Below, piece by piece: positions 44,208 through 55,400 of a stretch of DNA of 64,000 nt. Source of the DNA: Thinopyrum elongatum (Eukaryota > Streptophyta > Magnoliopsida > Poales > Poaceae). A program made the position numbers and the translations under genes. Where the stretch lies: positions 306,973,048 to 307,037,047 of the forward strand of contig CM022302.1 of the NCBI GenBank assembly GCA_011799875.1, read 5' to 3'. Positions within the stretch are counted from its first letter, which is position 1. Every line of letters begins with the position of its first letter. The notes under the pieces are model-generated. The model made no database searches, was not told the DNA's origin, and was given only the letters and a program-made list of their open reading frames with translations.

Positions 44208-44237
<30 letters not shown>
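44208..44237 (+). repeat. Run of 30 G
   Basis: A pure poly-G run interrupted once (A at 44238) and followed by GGGG. It could form quadruplex DNA. Its length may be wrong in any assembly. Confidence 0.85.
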
Positions 44238-44238
<1 letters not shown>

Positions 44239-44439
44239 GGGGTCGTCCGACGCATACGCTCAAACTTTATTTGGTCTAACATGGCACACATAGCAATAGG
44301 AAACCATCATGGTCAAACCCTTCTCGTTGTTGGGTCAAATGGATAGATTGTGTGGGCCCCCCTCATTGTCGGTAAAGGATAATATATATACCTCGGGGAG
44401 ACATGCTCGATCAGAACACCCTGCCCCCTATACCCTGCA

Positions 44440-44615
44440 GCGACCTGAAAAAGGTTTATATAATCGCCATGACAGGTCACTATAGAGTCAATCATTCTTT
44501 AATTTTTTAGAGCAAAAAATAATCAATAAAAACATAGTCTACAAATTAGCAAAACAAGGATCCCAAGGTTTATATAATCGCCATGACACGGTCATTATAG
44601 AGATAAATGAAGCTT
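44440..44615. repeat. Direct repeat 'aaggtttatataatcgccatgaca'
   Basis: 'aaggtttatataatcgcc' followed by 'atgaca..ggtca.tatagag' occurs at about 44452 and 44566. The two copies are separated by about 90 bp of AT-rich sequence. Confidence 0.6.
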
Positions 44616-44620
44616 GAGAT

Positions 44621-44690
44621 ATGCAACTTCCCACCGGGTCACCCATCCTTGGACTACTCCAGCCCGAGCATGCTTAACTTCCGCATTCTA
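44621..44690 (-). pseudogene. 5S rRNA-derived fragment
   Basis: 'gcaacttcccaccgggtcac', 'ccatccttggactactcc', 'agcccgagcatgcttaac' and 'ttccgcattct' follow, in order, the reverse complement of the plant 5S rRNA middle and 3' half. Several bases differ and the 5' third is missing. It could come from a Cassandra-type TRIM or a 5S-derived SINE. It is unlikely to be expressed as 5S RNA. Confidence 0.65.
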
Positions 44691-45224
44691 TTCGACTAGG
44701 CTAGAGGATGGGGAGCAGCCCCTTGCTGATAGGAATTGCCTCCTTGCCTTTAAGGTGTTTCACGCAGGTCACCCTATGGGACCTACTCCCTCCTATCACG
44801 CACATTTGTGCTTTTAGAAACTATGTGCGATATTTACATGGCCAGTGTGTCGCCGCCTAGCCTTCAATGAGCACTGACACTGGTAGCGGGAAAACGATGG
44901 GAGAAGAGGCGGTAAACCGATGAGAGGAGTGGCGGGAAACGCTAGCCTATTTAGAAAACTTAGTAGAGAAGGAAGTGTGAGCTAGCACGACGCATGTGCA
45001 CGATGCTTACCCATGTACTGCATGTGCTATCGAAAGGGGCTGACGATTGCCGTTCGATCTGGGAGCATCCAACGGTGCAGACGTATGATCCATGGGGTTT
45101 GGGTTATGGCCAATCAGAACGCATGACTTAGATCGCGTGCACAGCAGGGGGGAGGGGGCATCGGCCACGGTTTGGTAGGCACACGGCTTTCGTGAGTGAA
45201 CCGTGTGCTATTTGAAAACATTTT

Positions 45225-47835
45225 GTGAGAAGAATCTCGGTTGTTAAATCCCCGTAAATCCAAAACTCACCCGAAAATCGTGAAACTTGGCATGGTGTCA
45301 CGACATGGCACATATATGTCGAGGAATTTTTTTCGTCCATTTTGGCGCAAGTTTTATTACAAGCCTCTTACAAACCGGAGCTTCTCTCAAAGAAGCCTCG
45401 TGGTTCCGATAGGGAAACGTGTCCCCCTTGTGGGCGAAACGATAATCACTGCCTCTTTTCGCCTTTTATTTTCTTCTACGGGCAACATGGAACGACAGGA
45501 TATCCGTGCTGAAATTTAAACTTATTCAGGGTTCGTTTGGCCTTTTTATACACTAATTGAGTTTCCTAGACATTTAATGTCCATAATTCGAATCTGAACT
45601 TCAAATACATGCTCCAGTTCACCAAAATGGCTAGAAAAATTATACATGTGTCCTTGGGTGCATGTTTAGGTCCCATGCCAGGAATGGGGACGAATTATAA
45701 TCGTACCGGCGTCCTGGCTCGTCCTCAAACATTTGGAATCTCAGTTTTTAATTCCCCATAAATCCTAAACTCACCGAAAGTCATGAAAGTTGGCATGGTG
45801 TCACGTCATGGCACATATATGTTGTGGTAAAAACATTGTCCAATTTGGGCCAAGCTTCATTACAAACCTTTTACAAACCAGAGCTTCTCTCAAAGAAGCC
45901 TCGTGGTTCTGATAGGGAAACGTGTTCCCCTTGTGGGCGAAACGTAATCACTGCCTCTTTTCACCTTGTATTTTCTTCTACGGGCAACATGGAACGACAG
46001 GATATCCGTGCTAAAATTTAAACTTATTCAGGGTTCGTTTGGCCTTTTTATACACTAATTGAGTTTCCTAGGCATTTAATGTCCATAATTCAAATCTACA
46101 CTTCAAATACATGCTCTAGTTCACCAAAATGGCTAGAAAAATTATACATGTGTCCTTGGGTGCATGTTTAGGTCCCATGCCAGGAATGGGGGCGAATTAC
46201 AACCGTACCGGCATCCTGGCTCGTCCTCAAACATTTGGAATCTCGGTTTTTAAATCCCCGTAAATCCTAAACTCACCAGAAAGTCATGAAAGTTGGCATG
46301 GTGTCACGTCATGGCACATATATGTCGTGGTAAAAACATTGTCCAATTTGGGCCAAGCTTTATTACAAACCTCTTACAAACCGGAGCTTCTCTCAAAGAA
46401 GCCTCGTGGTTCCGATAGGGAAACGTGTTCCCCTTGTGGGCGAAACATAATCACTGCCTCTTTTCGCCTTGTATTTTCTTCTACGGGCAACATGGAACGA
46501 CAGGATATCCGTGCTGAAATTTAAACTTATTCAGGGTTCGTTTGGCCTTTTTATACACTAATTGAGTTTCCTAGGCATTTAATGTCCATAATTCAAATCT
46601 GAACTTCAAATACATGCTCCAATTCACCAAAATGGCTAGAAAAATTATACATGTGTCCTTGGGTGCATGTTTAGGTCCCATGTCAGGAATGGGGACGAAT
46701 TACAACCAAACCGGCGTCCTGGCTCGTCCTCAAACATTTGGAATCTCAGTTTTTAAATCCCCGTAAATCCTAAACTCTCCAGAAAGTCATGAAAGTTGGC
46801 ATGGTGTCACGTCAGGGCACATATATGTCGTGGTAAAAACATTGTCCAATTTGGGCCAAGCTTTATTACAAACCTCTTACAAACCAGAGCTTGTCGCAAC
46901 AACCCTCGTGGTTTCGATAGGGAAACGTGTCCCCTTGTGGGCGAAACGATAATCACTCCCTCTTCTAGCCTTGTATTTTCTTCTACATGCAACACAAAAC
47001 AACGGGAGATTCACGCTGAACTTTGAAATTATTCAGGGTTCGTTTGACCTTTTTTATTCATTAATTGAGTTTTCTAGGAATTTAATGTCCATAATTCAAA
47101 TCCGAACTACAAATACATGCTCCAGTGCACCTAAATGGCTAGAAAAAACGTACATGTGTCCTTGGGGTGCATGTTTAGGTCCCATGGAACGAATGGGAAT
47201 GAATCCAACCGTCTCGCCGTCCTGGCTTGGCCACAAACATTGCAAATCTCAGTTTTTAAATCTCTGTAAATCCAAAACTCACCAGGAAATCATGAAACTT
47301 GGCATGGTGTCACTACATGGTACATATAATTGTCCAATTTGGGCGAAGCTATATTACAAGCCTCTTACAAACCGAAGCTTCTCGCAACCCTCATGGTTCC
47401 GGTAGGGAAACATGCCCCTCTTGTGGGCGAAACAATAATCGCTTCCTCTTCTCACCTTGAACTTTGTTTTCTACAGGCAACATAGAATAACAGGAGTGTC
47501 GTGCTGAAATTTGAAACTGTTCAGGGTTTGTTTGGCCATTGTATATATTAATTAAGTTTTCTAGGCATTTAATTTAGTCCATATTTCAAATTTGAACTAC
47601 AAGCACATGCTCCAGTGAAGCAAAATGGGTGGGAAATCATACATGTGTCATTGGGTGCATGTTTAGGTCTCATTTAAGGAATGGGAATGAATTACAAACT
47701 TCTTGTCGTCCTGAAACATTGAGAATCTCGGTTTTTAAATCCCAGTAAATCAAAAACTCACCCAAAAAACATAAAACTTGGCATGGTTTCATGACATGGC
47801 ACATATATGCCGTGGTAAAAAAAATCGTCCAGTTT
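45225..47835. repeat. 503-bp tandem repeat, about 5.2 copies
   Basis: The word 'catggtgtca' occurs at 45291, 45794, 46297, 46800 and 47303, four steps of exactly 503 bp, and as 'catggtttca' at 47782 (step 479). Each unit holds 'taaatccccgtaaatcc', 'caaaccggagcttctc', 'ggaaacgtgt.cccttgtggg', 'cagggttcgtttggcc' and 'gtccttgggtgcatgttta'. The first three copies are nearly the same and the last two more diverged. A short frame recurs in each unit but has no coding features. Confidence 0.93.
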
Positions 47836-47984
47836 GAGACAAGGCGCACACATTAATAGCCAACAAAGTCCTTTTTGAAACAAATAGCTGACACGTTAAT
47901 ATCGCAAACGGTTGTATCATATGAACCATGTCAAAATTTAACCATACTCGGTGGCGTGCGTGCAGCTATTTGATTAGATGGGAC

Positions 47985-48105
47985 GAGCGTGAGAAGTCCG
48001 CCGTGCAGGCTCGACGGGACGCGTGCGAGCAGTCCACCGCGCAGGCTTGATGGGACGCGTGCATCCTATCCACCTCGCAGGCTCGACGGGACACGTGTGA
48101 GCAGC
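47985..48105. repeat. Short repeat 'caggctcgacgggacgcgtg'
   Basis: 'gcaggctcgacgggacgcgt' and variants recur three times at about 50 bp steps, next to 'agcagtccaccgc'. It follows the end of the 503-bp array. Confidence 0.6.
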
Positions 48106-48487
48106 AAGGCCGCCCATGCTCACCGGGAAGCAAGCTCTTTGACCTCCATCCACTAGCTGCCGCCCGCCTCGCTCACAACTTCTCCATTAATGGGTTAATT
48201 AAAGCACCTGGACGGAGGGTGTTTGCTTGTGATCCCATGGCAGCATTTGCTTTGTTCGTGTTTTCAACTCGTATTCCGGCCTAATTTAAATTGCCACATA
48301 GGGCAACGGATAATACGCCGACAAATAAAATGGCAACAGATAATATGACGACAAATTTACAATGGCGCAGATAATAATTATCTTACATATTCCGGATAAT
48401 TTAAAATGCCACATGCGGCAAAGCCCGGAAGACACGGGGGCAAGAGAAGAAGGAAACCGCAGACAATGATCTGGGTCACTACTGTCT

Positions 48488-49089
48488 CTACTCGTCGATG
48501 AATCGCCGGGCGACGACATCCTCCAGCTCCTTCTTCAATTCCTCATGACTTTGCTTGAAAGCAGCCATAGATTCCTCCACCTCCTGCTCGCGCTCGATCC
48601 GGAGCTTCCTCAAGTCACCCATCAGTTCCTCGATGACCGCTGTTAGCGTCATCCCCGAGGCACTGCTCTGCTCATGCAACATCTTCCAGCTGGCGGCCTC
48701 CTCCTCCTTCTCAGCGAGCGCCTTGAGGAGGTTCGCATTGTCACCCATGAGTTGCTCGACGAGGCCGGTCGCCTTGTCAACCGAGGCATCGCTGATCTTG
48801 AGCAGCTTCATCAAGCCGTCGACCAGCTCCTGCTATTAATGAGGCCAGCGAGAATGTCGTCGTCGCCGGCCAAGGACTTCAGCAATGCCAGCTCGTCGTG
48901 ATCGCTGACGCGGCGAGTGCGCTTGTGAGAGCCCTCGCGTGCCCGTGAGAGCTCGTTCGAGGGCTCCGCAGCGCGCCGGGACATCTCTGTTGCGGCTGCC
49001 GCTTCGCGGCGGGACCTCTCTAGTGCTTCCGTGGCCTTGGTCTTTGCTGCCTGGTTATATGTCCACCCGAAACTCCTCCTACCGGTCAT
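48488..49089 (-). pseudogene. Coiled-coil protein ORF, one frameshift, in the CACTA element
   Basis: The first part, from MTGRRSFGWTYNQAAKTKA, has heptad-rich ATEALERSRREAAAATEM, a basic HKRTRRV patch and DDILAGLI. The frame is lost near 48835 and resumes as QELVDGLMKLLKISDASVD, then LMGDNANLLKALAEKEEEAA and HEELKKELEDVVARRFIDE before a stop at 48488. A one-base loss in an 'attaatag' context explains it. The total is about 200 residues, mostly charged helix. No family is recognised; it may be a third cargo gene or a non-transposase element protein. Confidence 0.6.
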
Positions 49090-49369
49090 GGCGGAACGAC
49101 TTGACAGGAAAGACCAGTTTTGTGGGTGATGAGGAGAGGAACTGTGAAGTAATTTTCGAGTGGGTAGTTTTTATAGCCTGGTGCTAAGTGTGAACACATA
49201 TTAGTTTGATAGGTGTGAACACATATTAGTTTGATAGGTGTGAACAGATTTGCAATTACTTATTGCGTTGTAATCTGCAATGTGACGAGAAACAAGGTCA
49301 AAATTTATTGATGGTTCGGATCTCAAAAAAAAATTATTGATGGTTCTGGGCCACGTGTTATTTATCACA

Positions 49370-50096
49370 CACGTGTTAACATCAGGAAACATATGTGCAA
49401 CTTACTAATCATCGCACACGAGTACTCGCAGACGCATCGTGTGCAATACTCCTAGCCACCGCAAGCAACTAGTTTGGATTTTTCAAAGTTTTTTGTACGA
49501 ACAGAATCACACACGAACTAACTATAGTAACCGTCTGTGTTATAATTTCTCATCGCAAACAGTTCATCCGAGTGGGCTGTTTGCTGCGTATCACACACAT
49601 CTTGTTTATATGAATCATTTGCGTTCTTTTGGCTCATCGCAAATAGTTCATCTATGTGAACTATATGCCGCATATCACACACATCTTGTTAAGTTGAACC
49701 GTTTCTGTTCTCTTCCCTAATCAAAAACAGTTCGTCCGAGTGAACCGTATGCCGTTTATCACACACACCTTGATCTGGCTAACCGTTTCTGTTGCATTCC
49801 CTAATAGCACATAGTTCATCGGAGCGAACTGTATGCCGTATATCGCACACACATTGATATGGCTGCCCGTTTCTGTTGTTCTACCTCATCGCAAACAGTT
49901 CTTCTGGATCAACCGTATGCCCCGCATCTCACACGCAACTAAAATCTGAACCGTGTTTGATGTATCCTTCATCGCAAAAGTTTTGCATCTTTTTTGACGG
50001 TTATTTTACATCACCGTTTGCGATTAATGCATCGCACACAGTTTCGTCAAAGGGTCTCTGATTGTAGTGTCGCGTTAGCAGCATCCTGCAGTAGTG
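49370..50096. repeat. CACTA right subterminal repeats and terminus
   Basis: 'tcgcaaacagttc' and 'tatcacacaca(c/t)cttg' words repeat at about 70 bp steps. The end reads, reversed, CACTACTGCAGGATGC. A second CACTACAATCAGAGACC lies 27 bp inside it. Confidence 0.8.
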
Positions 50097-50099
50097 AAC

Positions 50100-51340
50100 T
50101 AAGCTTTGGAATTATGAGTGCTGTGTCGTTTAGCTTGAAGGGTGGAGTACTGCTAGTACGACCGAAAGCACCTACGCATATCATAGTAGTGTAGATAAAA
50201 GGGGAATACCCTAAGCATCACGAGTAAAATTAGGAAAGTGGAACTAGCTGGAACATATGGGCTTGTATTGTCGGTACGGCTAGAAAGGCTTCGGAAAAGC
50301 TTCGGCCCCAAAAGGGGCAGCTCTATTCAACTGAAGGCACAATACTGTTACTATCAGTCTATACTCTCAAAGATGACATAGCTCCCAATATTTCCTGGAT
50401 ATTATGGCAGACCATCTAGAATAGTTGAAAGCATCCATCTGAAGCGACCCAACAGACCTGTCGACTGCAAATGTCCCTGCTCCACTTCCCGACAAGGAAC
50501 ATACTGTACTACTCCCTTCGTTCCTAAATATAAGTCTCTTAGAGATTCGAATGCAGACTACATACGGAGCAAAATGAGTGAATGTACACTCTAAAATATG
50601 TCTATATACATCCGTATGTAGTTCTTATTGGAATATCTAAAAAGACTTATGTTTTACCGAAAAAGGCTTTCGCCCTGCTCTATAAATAAAGCAATGATGA
50701 ACAACACCCGGTCCAAACGCACGCCACCACAACACACGCACAGACCCAAGGCAGTTTAAGAATGGAGGAAGTAATATACTTATTAAGAAGAATAGAAGAG
50801 GAACATGATAACAAAGAGCAAGCAGATTTTAGATAATACAATGTGTGTTGCCCACCCATGATGAACCATAGCGCACAAAGAAATACTATTCCTTCCGGTC
50901 TCTCCATATGTGGATCACATGCATTTCGAAACTAAATTAGGAACATTTAGCTGATGAATTAAACATGTCTTAGTTTTACTAATATCAGCATCATATAAGA
51001 TTCGAATTTGTACAACTAAGCTTGTTTAGCTTGATGGGTGGAGCAGTGCTATTACGACACGAACCACGTAGGCTGATCGTGGTCATCATAAATTGGGGAA
51101 ACCGTAAGCATGATGAGTATAGTGTTGACCGTGGCAGTGGCATGGCAGATCTGAAGCTGCAAACCGCGCAAAGGGTATGGACAAGAAAGTACAGTCAACA
51201 AGTGACAAAGAAATGCAATTCCTGCTGTCTCTCTATATGTCGCGAGATGCATTTGGAAACTCAAGGGGGACCTTTAGCTAACCAATTAAATGTGTCTGTT
51301 AATTAATATCAGTATCATATCACAATCATATTTGAACAAC
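50100..51340. repeat. Copy 2 of the 1241-bp repeat
   Basis: It runs from 'taagctttggaattatg' to 'tttgaacaac' and is followed head-to-tail by copy 3. It contains the MITE. It also holds an older internal duplication ('caactaagctt..gtttagcttgatgggtgg'). No gene is supported. Confidence 0.85.
50509..50773. mobile_element. Stowaway-type MITE with an inner insertion, copy 2
   Basis: It starts ctactcccttcgttcc and ends aatggaggaagta. About 100 bp from 'taccgaaaaaggctttcgcc' to 'cacccaaggcag' type sequence break the right arm. The inner piece, with 'tataaataaagc', looks like the end of a plant LINE or SINE; this is from memory. Copy 1 of the surrounding repeat has no MITE. Confidence 0.65.
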
Positions 51341-52385
51341 TAAGCTTTGGAATTATGAGTCTGTGTTGTTTAGCTTGAAGGGTGGAGTACTGCTAGTACG
51401 ACAGAAAGCACCTACGCAGATCATAGTAGGGTAGATAAAAGGGGAAAACCCTAAGCATCAAGAGTAAAATCAGGAAAGTGGAACTAGCTGGATCATATGG
51501 GCTTGTATTGCCGGTACGGCAAGAAAGGGTTCGGAAAGGGTTCGGCCCCAAAAGGGGCAGCTTTATTCAACTGAAGGCACAATACTGTTACTATCAGTCT
51601 AGACTATCAAAGATGACATAGCTCCCAACATTTCCCGGATATTATGGAAGACCATCTAGAATCATTGAAAGCATCCATCTGAAGCGACCCAATAGACGTG
51701 TCGACTGCAAATGTCCCTACTCCACTTCTCGACAAGGAACATACTGTACTACTCCCTCCGTTCTTAAATATAAATATCTTAGAGATTCGAATGCGGATTA
51801 CATATGGAGCAAAATGAGTGAATGTACACTCTAAAATATGTCTATATACATCCGTATGTTGCTCTTATTGGAATATCTAAAAATACTTATGTTTTACCAA
51901 AAAAGGCTTTCGCCCCGCTTTATAAATAAAGCAACGATGAACAACACCCGGCACAAACGCACGCCACCACAACACACGCACACACCCAAGGCAGTTTAGG
52001 AATGGAGGAAGTAATATACTTATTAAGAAGAATAGAACAGGAACATGATAACAAAGAGCAAGCAGATTTTAGATAATACAATGTGTGTTGCCCACCCATG
52101 ATGAACCAGAGCGCACAGAGAAATGCAAATCCCTGCTGTCTCTCTATATGTGGCGCACATGCTTTTTGAAACGAATATAGGAACATTAGCTGACCAATTA
52201 AACGTTCTCTATTTTAGTAATATGAGTATCATATCAGATTCGTATTTCAACAACTAAGCTTTGGAATTGAGTGGCATGTTGTTTCACTTGATGGGTTGAG
52301 GTCTTGAGGAGCAGTGCTAGCACGACACGAAGCACCTACGATGATGGTAGTGAATATAAAGGGGGGAAACCATAATCTTTACGAG
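51341..52385. repeat. Copy 3 of the 1241-bp repeat, cut by the Retand element
   Basis: It follows copy 2 base by base with modest divergence, through 'accataatctttacgag', where the element at 52386 begins. Its first bases show the uninterrupted form of the CACTA insertion site. Confidence 0.85.
51749..52013. mobile_element. Stowaway-type MITE with an inner insertion, copy 3
   Basis: It has the same place and the same inner insertion as in copy 2, so both insertions came before the tandem duplication. Confidence 0.65.
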
Positions 52386-52444
52386 TGTTGGGGATATAAC
52401 CCCGTGGTGTGACCCGCCCAGGAGGGGCCGGGTTACACTGTTTG
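52386..52444 (+). mobile_element. Retand 5' LTR, part 1
   Basis: It starts TGTTGGGGATATAACCCC. It is cut by a solo LTR after 'gttacactgtttg'. Confidence 0.75.
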
Positions 52445-55400
52445 TGTAGCGACCCGACCTCAAACGGTCAAGCCTCTGTGTATCTTTGTCATCCCTGGAT
52501 CAGTATGCCGGCATACATAGTACATCAATGTATATATCAAAGTGCAATCACATGTATAAATAACATAAAACTGATATATACCTCATAAGTCTCAGCGAAA
52601 ACAATCAATCGGGTGTGGAGTCCCATCAACGCCATCGACAGGTTGAGTGTAGATCATAACCCAACAACGAAACTCACTCGTCGTATAAATAATCTTGCAA
52701 CATGATACGTTCCATCCGTGTAGGTCAGTACATTGAATGTACTGGCAAGATCACTGTAAGTAAAAGAGATGATAAAACTATACTATATGCAACATGGCTT
52801 TGTGGCTCTGTGTCTGAGTTTTGTTTGCGTAAAAGCTGGTTTTATTTTCCCTACAACAAAGGAATATCATAAGTATGTACTACGGAGTTTTCTATCATGA
52901 CATGGTTCCGCCAACCGATGTCTCATAGCCCATATCATCATAAGTTGCCCACAATTAAGTTATCAGTCCGGTGTTAAGAGTTCCGAGATAGATCCAAGTC
53001 CAGAGGCTCAAATTGTCCGTAACCGGGGACACGGCTAATCGATTAGGTTTTAACCCTCTGCATAGGTTTGTACACTTTACCCACAAGATTCTATCCCTCC
53101 CTTTTTGTCCTCGCACTTCAGATCAATTGAGAACAGGATGATCGAAACATGGTCTTCCGAAGAGTTCCTCTGACCACTATCCGGTGCCGATCCAATCCTA
53201 CCGTAGTTCTACATCTGCTGGCACTGTCCCAGCCAGAGTCACCACTAAGGTCAACCAAGCCAGAGCCCATAGTGACTTGCGGTTGCACAGGTAAGCTTCC
53301 GGGCATGAAGTATTCTTTCGTCTCTTCGAGCCTGGATGGAGCTTTCTGCATGATATCACGACACTTCTCTGGAATCACTGAGTACTGGGCACACCATGTA
53401 CCCTTCTTAACCATTCTCCACCCAGAGGTATATTGAATTCTTGTCTCGAGTTTTGATGTCTTGAGGCCTTGAAGATGCAGTCCTTGCAGATGCCACCATG
53501 AAGTTGTCGTCATTGACGTAGAGTCCTTACTCACACCACTCCCGAACACTCATACCAACCCGTCTACTATAGCGTAGCATTTTAAACTAAACCACGTCCC
53601 GGGCTTGGTAGCAGGGTGATTGGTTCCTACCTCATGCATACTACTCAACTACAAGGATTCAATACACTACTGGAGGGAATGATAAAATGGTGGCACTACA
53701 TGCAAGTAAAACATAGGTATGAATAACATGGTCAAAGTGAACTTGCCTGGTATTACTTGATGAAGATAATAACGCTCTCGGAAATATCTTGGTACTATTC
53801 ATCACTCTGATGAAAAACTATATAATCAAAAATATATAATCACACATAAGCAATCACTCAAAAATTAAAAAAAAACAAGTAAAAGACCTATGAACTCAAA
53901 AAGAACCAAATCAAGATTTCTGGACAAAGACATTTTAATTGTGTGAAAATCATGTGACCATGGTTTTAGAGGATAGTAGCGATCTAGGGCTTCAATTTGC
54001 AAAAAGAATCAAATCAAATGGAGTCATAGATTGAAGGTTATGGCCTAACATAGTTGAAATTTGAATCTGGTCTAATATGAATTTGAAAGTGGTAAAAATA
54101 TAACTTGATAGGTTCACTGGATAGATGGAATCATGATGAATAATTTGGCGTTGGTTTCATAAAAAATGGAGCTCCGGTTCAAAAATTATGATCGAACGAA
54201 GGTTTGAACTAGATTTGAAGTTGAATAAATTTGATTTGCTCAATCTCCAAAATCCAATTTTTATTGGAAAGTATATGTCACAAGGAGTATTTTGCAAAAA
54301 GAATCACCTAAATCGGAGTTACGGATAAAAAGTTGGAGGGTTTTGAAGTTTAGGGGCTGTTCTGGAAAATCTAGGGACTAATATGTGAAACTATATTTGC
54401 CTCTGGGTCCCTGGCCACGCGGCGCGCTGCTACTGGCCAAAACTTGTTCGCTGCGGTGCTACACTAGCGGGCGGCCACAATATAGTGCATACCGGTTCGA
54501 GAAAAAAAAATAGAACCTAGATCTAATCAGGACCGTTGCTACGAGATCAGACGAACGAGGGCAACGGAGGCTTACAGCGGCGGCTATCGGCATTGTTGAC
54601 AGAGAAGATGACCATCGGGCGGCTCTGACTTGAAGGGACCGGTAGCTCCAGTGGTCCTAGTCATCAAGGAGGAGCATGACGGGGTCCGGTGCGTCGCGAA
54701 GATGGCGATGGTGGTGTCAAAGGCGTCGGGTGCCTCCTCTGATGAAGATGGGGAGCGGCTGGAATGTGTGACGGCGCCAGTGAGATCCGGTTGTCGTCAT
54801 GGGCATCGCTGCCGCGTGAGTCTACACGAGAAGAAGGGTCACGGAGATGCGGCAGTTCAAGGGAGGAATAAACAGAGGGCCAGGTTGTTCGGGAACCTTC
54901 GGCGGCGTCGAAATCGAGCGGCGACAGAAGCTTCTGGCGAAGAAACTCTGGCGAGATCAAGGCTGAGCTCTAGGGTATGGGAGATCAAGGTTCTTCGAAA
55001 AATTGGACGAGGACGAGGAGAGGAATATTTATAAGGGGGCGGGCTTGCGCAAGGGGCAAAGAATCGAGCGAATCGAGCAGGATTTGGATCGGGTGCTATA
55101 GTCTTGAAGAACACGGCTTGACGAGGAAGATGACAGTTGGGTCCACTCGTCAGCGTGACAGAGAGAGAAGGAAAAGCAGCGGGCGACCGGGGCAGAAGCG
55201 GTTTGGGCGTGGGGCAGGCCTTGGGCCAAAAAGGTCGGCTGGGCCGGTTGACCAGCACCGGCCTAGCACTGGGCTTTTTTTTATATATAAAACAGACAAG
55301 AACAACTAAAACAAAAGACATAAATAAATTTTTTACATAGTCATATAATATATCAAAATTTTCAGAAAAAGATTTTCTAAAACATGAACATATTTTTGGA

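Larger units (their letters stand above)
39161..50096. mobile_element. CACTA transposon (10.9 kb), gene-carrying, no transposase seen
   Basis: The left end is CACTGGTACAGCGAGG and the right end, reversed, is CACTACTGCAGGATG. Both are flanked by aac, and the empty site 'tttgaacaactaagctttgg' survives at 51331-51350. Subterminal DNA on both sides is full of 'atcgcacacgg' and 'tcgcaaacagttc' words, as in Triticeae CACTA elements. Inside are a B3-like spliced gene, a 171-residue ORF, a frameshifted coiled-coil ORF and several tandem arrays. I found no TNPD-type transposase, so it would depend on a related autonomous element. Confidence 0.85.

Noticed and set aside
45240..47030. A repeated ~65-residue frame (with GNMERQDIRAEI) in each 503-bp unit
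   Set aside because: It recurs because the DNA repeats. Start and length vary among units, and there are no protein features or regulatory context.
50060..50069. Inner CACTACAATC as the true right end of the CACTA element
   Set aside because: Flanks would be aac and tcg, with no duplication. The outer end at 50096 gives aac/aac and matches the empty site.
53118..53549. A 143-residue minus-strand frame in the solo LTR
   Set aside because: It is inside the LTR, there is no recognisable domain, and another frame is open over the same bases on the other strand.
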